This document shows positions 61,304-64,000 of a DNA stretch of 64,000 bases, piece after piece. Where the stretch lies: contig JASFYX010000053.1 of the NCBI GenBank assembly GCA_045046885.1, positions 1-64,000 of the forward strand. Direction: 5' to 3'. The notes beneath the pieces are model-generated. The model saw only the letters and a list, made by a program, of their open reading frames with translations. It ran no database searches and was not told where the DNA came from. The stretch comes from CG1-02-35-72 sp045046885 (GTDB taxonomy: Bacteria > Bacteroidota > Bacteroidia > Flavobacteriales > Flavobacteriaceae). The position numbers and the translations under genes were made by a program. How positions within the stretch are numbered: position 1 is the stretch's first letter; each line of letters begins with the position of its first letter.

Positions 61304-63391
61304 GTGAATACACCTATTGTTTATTTAAAAGGCGTTGGTCCCGTAAAAGCACGTATTTTACAGTCGGAGTTAAATATAAATAGCTTTGAAGATTTGATTA
61401 GCTATTATCCTTTTAGATATATAGATAGGTCTCAGTTTTATAAAATAAGTCAATTACAGCAAAATTCTTCAGAGGTTCAAATTATCGGTAAAATAACGGC
61501 TATTGAAACTATTCCACAAAAAAGAGGTAATAGGCTTATTGCTAAATTTTCTGATGGCACAAAAGTTTTAGAACTCGTTTGGTTTAAAGGCACCAAGTGG
61601 ATTAAAGCCAATTTAAAATTGAATACAGATTATGTAGCTTTTGGTAAAGTTAATTGGTTTAATGGCTTTATATCTATGCCACATCCCGACTTAGAATTAC
61701 TTTCTGATTATAAAAAAGGTGTACAATCTAAAATGCAACCTATTTATCCTTCAACAGAAAAACTACTAGCACATGGATTAAATAATAGGAGTTTTATAAA
61801 ATTGATAAAACAAATCTTTATCGAAAAAATATTAATTAAAGAAACCCTTTCAGATATTTTATTAAGCCAATTAAACTTAATAAGTAAGAAGGACGCTCTT
61901 TTTAATATTCATTTCCCTAAAGATCAAGAATGGCTTGCTAAGGCACAAAAAAGATTAAAATTCGAAGAGTTCTTTTTTATTCAATTGCAAATGTTGCGTC
62001 AAAAATACAACAGAAAACAAAAAATAAAAGGTTTTGTATTTGATAAAGTTGGCGAGAACTTTAATAATTTTTACAACAATTATTTACCTTTTTCTTTAAC
62101 CAATGCCCAAAAAAAGGTTCTAAAGGAAATTAGAAAAGACTTGGCTACAGGTGCTCAAATGAACCGTTTGCTGCAAGGCGATGTAGGTTCTGGTAAAACC
62201 ATAGTGGCCGTTTTAAGTATATTATTAGCTCTTGATAATGATTTTCAGGCTGCTTTTATTGCGCCGACAGAAATTTTAGCCAAACAACATTTTAATGCCG
62301 TTAAAGAATTACTAAGAGAATTGCCTGTAACAGTTACATTGTTAACAGGCTCTACAAAAACTAAAGCACGCAACAAAATATTTAAAGATTTAGAATTGGG
62401 CGAGCTAAATATTCTTATTGGGACTCATGCTGTTTTAGAAGATAAAGTTGTTTTTAATAATTTAGGACTAGCCATTATTGACGAACAACATCGCTTTGGT
62501 GTAGCCCAACGTGCTAAAATGTGGCTGAAAAATAAATTACCACCTCATATTTTGGTTATGACGGCAACACCAATTCCAAGAACTTTGGCTATGAGTGTTT
62601 ATGGCGATTTAGATATTTCTGTTATTGACGAATTACCGCCAGGTAGAAAGTCGGTAAAAACAGCACATAGGTTCGATAGTAACAGATTAAAAGTTTTAAG
62701 ATTTATAAAAGAAGAAATAATAAAGGGACATCAAGTCTATATAGTTTATCCTTTGATAAAAGAATCAGAAAAAATGGATTACAAAGATTTAATGGATGGT
62801 TACGAAAGCATTGTCCGTTATTTCCCTTTGCCAGAATATCAAGTCAGCATTATGCATGGGCAAATGCCTGCCGAAGCTAAAGATTTCGAAATGAATCGAT
62901 TTTTAAAAGGCGAAACACAAATAATGGTTGCTACAACTGTTATAGAAGTTGGTGTAAATGTGCCTAATGCCAGTGTGATGATTATAGAAAGTGCCGAACG
63001 TTTTGGTTTGTCGCAATTACATCAATTAAGAGGACGTGTGGGTAGAGGTAATACACAAAGTTATTGTATTTTAATGTCTGGTAATAAATTGTCTGATGAA
63101 GCTAAAACCAGATTATCTACAATGGTACAGACTAATGACGGTTTTCAAATTGCAGAAGTCGATTTAAAATTAAGAGGACCAGGTAATTTAATGGGTACAC
63201 AGCAAAGTGGTGTTTTGAATCTTAAAATTGCTGATCTTATTAAAGATGCCTCTATTTTAAGTTTGGCACGTCAAAAAGTTATAGAAATATTAAAAGGCGA
63301 CCTCAATTTAGATCGGCCAGAAAATAGATTTATAAAAGCCAGATATTCAGAAATTGTAAAGAATGTAGCGCTCTGGTCTAAAATAAGTTAA
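61304..63391 (+). CDS. recG: ATP-dependent DNA helicase RecG
   Basis: A 695-residue helicase that regresses stalled forks and branched DNA. N-terminal wedge domain (IVYLKGVGPVKARILQSEL, FPFR-type YYPFRYIDRS). Walker A LQGDVGSGKTIVAVLS, DEQH box in AIIDEQHRFGVAQR, TATPIPRTLAMSVYGDLD, and motif VI QLRGRVGRG. GTG start. Normal length. Confidence 0.96.
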   Translation: MNTPIVYLKGVGPVKARILQSELNINSFEDLISYYPFRYIDRSQFYKISQLQQNSSEVQIIGKITAIETIPQKRGNRLIAKFSDGTKVLELVWFKGTKWIKANLKLNTDYVAFGKVNWFNGFISMPHPDLELLSDYKKGVQSKMQPIYPSTEKLLAHGLNNRSFIKLIKQIFIEKILIKETLSDILLSQLNLISKKDALFNIHFPKDQEWLAKAQKRLKFEEFFFIQLQMLRQKYNRKQKIKGFVFDKVGENFNNFYNNYLPFSLTNAQKKVLKEIRKDLATGAQMNRLLQGDVGSGKTIVAVLSILLALDNDFQAAFIAPTEILAKQHFNAVKELLRELPVTVTLLTGSTKTKARNKIFKDLELGELNILIGTHAVLEDKVVFNNLGLAIIDEQHRFGVAQRAKMWLKNKLPPHILVMTATPIPRTLAMSVYGDLDISVIDELPPGRKSVKTAHRFDSNRLKVLRFIKEEIIKGHQVYIVYPLIKESEKMDYKDLMDGYESIVRYFPLPEYQVSIMHGQMPAEAKDFEMNRFLKGETQIMVATTVIEVGVNVPNASVMIIESAERFGLSQLHQLRGRVGRGNTQSYCILMSGNKLSDEAKTRLSTMVQTNDGFQIAEVDLKLRGPGNLMGTQQSGVLNLKIADLIKDASILSLARQKVIEILKGDLNLDRPENRFIKARYSEIVKNVALWSKIS

Positions 63392-63453
63392 AATCTAAGA
63401 AACCGATTTAGTGATTAGAACATCTCATAGCAATTAAAATAACCGCTATTCCG

Positions 63454-63461
63454 TATATTTG
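63454..63461 (+). promoter_or_regulatory. Promoter -7 element
   Basis: TATATTTG, exact consensus, 17 nt before the ATG of the sugar-kinase-like gene. Confidence 0.55.
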
Positions 63462-63478
63462 TTCTCTAATTTTAGAAA

Positions 63479-64000
63479 ATGATAATAATAGCAGACAGTG
63501 GTTCAACCAAAACAAATTGGTTGGTTTTATCTGACGAGGGTGTTGAATTACACACAGAAAGCACAAAAGGATTAAATCCAGCTGTTTTTCCAAAAGAAAT
63601 TTTAAATGAGCGAATTAGGAGCAATAAAAAATTAATAGAAATTAAAGATAAAGTTATAACTATCAAGTTTTTTGGAGCTGGTTGTGGTACAAAAACACCC
63701 AGAATAATTTTGAAAAAGGTTTTACAATCTATTTTTATTAATGCTCAAATTTCTGTTGGCGAAGACACCGAAGTCGCTATACTAGCCACAACAAATAAAA
63801 AACCTGGTATTGTTTGCATTTTAGGCACAGGTTCTAATTGTTCTTATTTTGACGGAGAAAAGATTCATCAAAAAATAGTGTCTTTAGGATATGTTATTAT
63901 GGATGACGCCAGTGGCAATTATTTTGGCAAACAATTGTTAAGAGATTATTATTATGGTAAAATGCCTCAAGAAATTGCTACTAAATTTGAAAATGAATTT
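63479..64000 (+). CDS. BadF/BadG/BcrA-type ATPase, N-acetylglucosamine-kinase-like (partial)
   Basis: An open frame of 174 codons running off the window end. Actin-like ATPase motifs: IIIADSGSTKTNWLVLS (phosphate 1), VGEDTEVAILATTN, then GIVCILGTGSNCSYFDG (phosphate 2) and MDDASGNYFGKQLLRDYY. This matches bacterial relatives of GlcNAc kinase, which phosphorylate amino sugars salvaged from the cell wall or environment. The C-terminal half lies outside the window. The start ATG is well placed behind an exact -7 element. Confidence 0.8.
   Translation, partial: MIIIADSGSTKTNWLVLSDEGVELHTESTKGLNPAVFPKEILNERIRSNKKLIEIKDKVITIKFFGAGCGTKTPRIILKKVLQSIFINAQISVGEDTEVAILATTNKKPGIVCILGTGSNCSYFDGEKIHQKIVSLGYVIMDDASGNYFGKQLLRDYYYGKMPQEIATKFENEF

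Noticed and set aside
63408..63666. Two reverse-strand frames near the window end
   Set aside because: They mirror the start of the + strand sugar-kinase-like gene, which has clear ATPase motifs and an exact -7 element.
1..64000. CRISPR arrays, tRNA or rRNA genes, insertion sequences with transposase
   Set aside because: No regularly spaced direct repeats, cloverleaf sequences, rRNA segments or transposase genes were recognised.

Overview
The window looks like a low-GC chromosome segment of a member of the Flavobacteriaceae (phylum Bacteroidota). The evidence is A+T-rich DNA, several TTG/GTG starts, -7 promoter elements of the type TAnnTTTG (in the best cases with TTG about 19-20 nt upstream), a type IX secretion (T9SS) C-terminal sorting domain, and lineage-typical families (DUF4835, DUF2851, DUF4295, a Bacteroidota-type omega subunit, BshC). 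No tRNA, rRNA, CRISPR array or transposase was seen.

Layout. 1-6.2 kb: a sodium/solute symporter paired with a membrane acyltransferase, then an NhaC antiporter, a Bax-inhibitor-1 protein and small unknowns. 6.2-8.1 kb: an accessory insert at the 3' end of pyrG. A 35-bp direct repeat, whose outer copy encodes a second pyrG C-terminus, flanks a DUF3883-like nuclease gene and a frameshifted partner. 8-24 kb: housekeeping genes (pyrG, SPOR lipoprotein, dapA, ferritin, bamD-rpoZ-coaBC-DUF4835-recN, fabI, etfBA with an acyl-CoA dehydrogenase), a T9SS-secreted fibronectin-type protein and a glycosyltransferase. 24-34.8 kb: a cysteine-synthase-like/CBS enzyme, a membrane thioredoxin-fold protein, DUF2851, menD and menB with three reverse-strand genes between them, and a fumarylacetoacetate-hydrolase-type enzyme. 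34.9-41.6 kb: a type I restriction-modification operon with order hsdR, then a DUF4062/ATPase-like accessory gene, then a fused hsdM-hsdS. 41.8-52.7 kb: heme A synthase, an outer-membrane protein, cinA, rpmB-rpmG-DUF4295, ftsY, rimO, a methyltransferase, bshC and an S9 oligopeptidase.

52.7-55.1 kb holds a cysteine-synthase-like enzyme followed by an alpha-oxoamine-synthase-like enzyme. This pairing fits cysteate synthase plus cysteate fatty-acyltransferase of sulfonolipid (capnine) synthesis. 55.1-61.1 kb, reverse strand: a decayed oxidoreductase gene, then a four-gene operon encoding a periplasmic-chaperone-like protein, two secreted subunit-like proteins and a 994-residue barrel protein with N-terminal Ig-like and C-terminal SdrD-B-like domains. 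This is the best candidate in the window for an undescribed system: a chaperone/usher-like surface-fibre assembly pathway. 61.3-64 kb: recG and the start of a BadF/BcrA-type sugar kinase running off the window.

Non-coding structure includes two copies of a 15-bp-stem hairpin with a compensatory base-pair swap, a nested palindromic REP-like element, dispersed short repeats shared between gaps, a 12-bp in-frame coding repeat, and an unexplained 33-bp tandem repeat behind the restriction operon. All functional calls come from reading the sequence; no database search was run.
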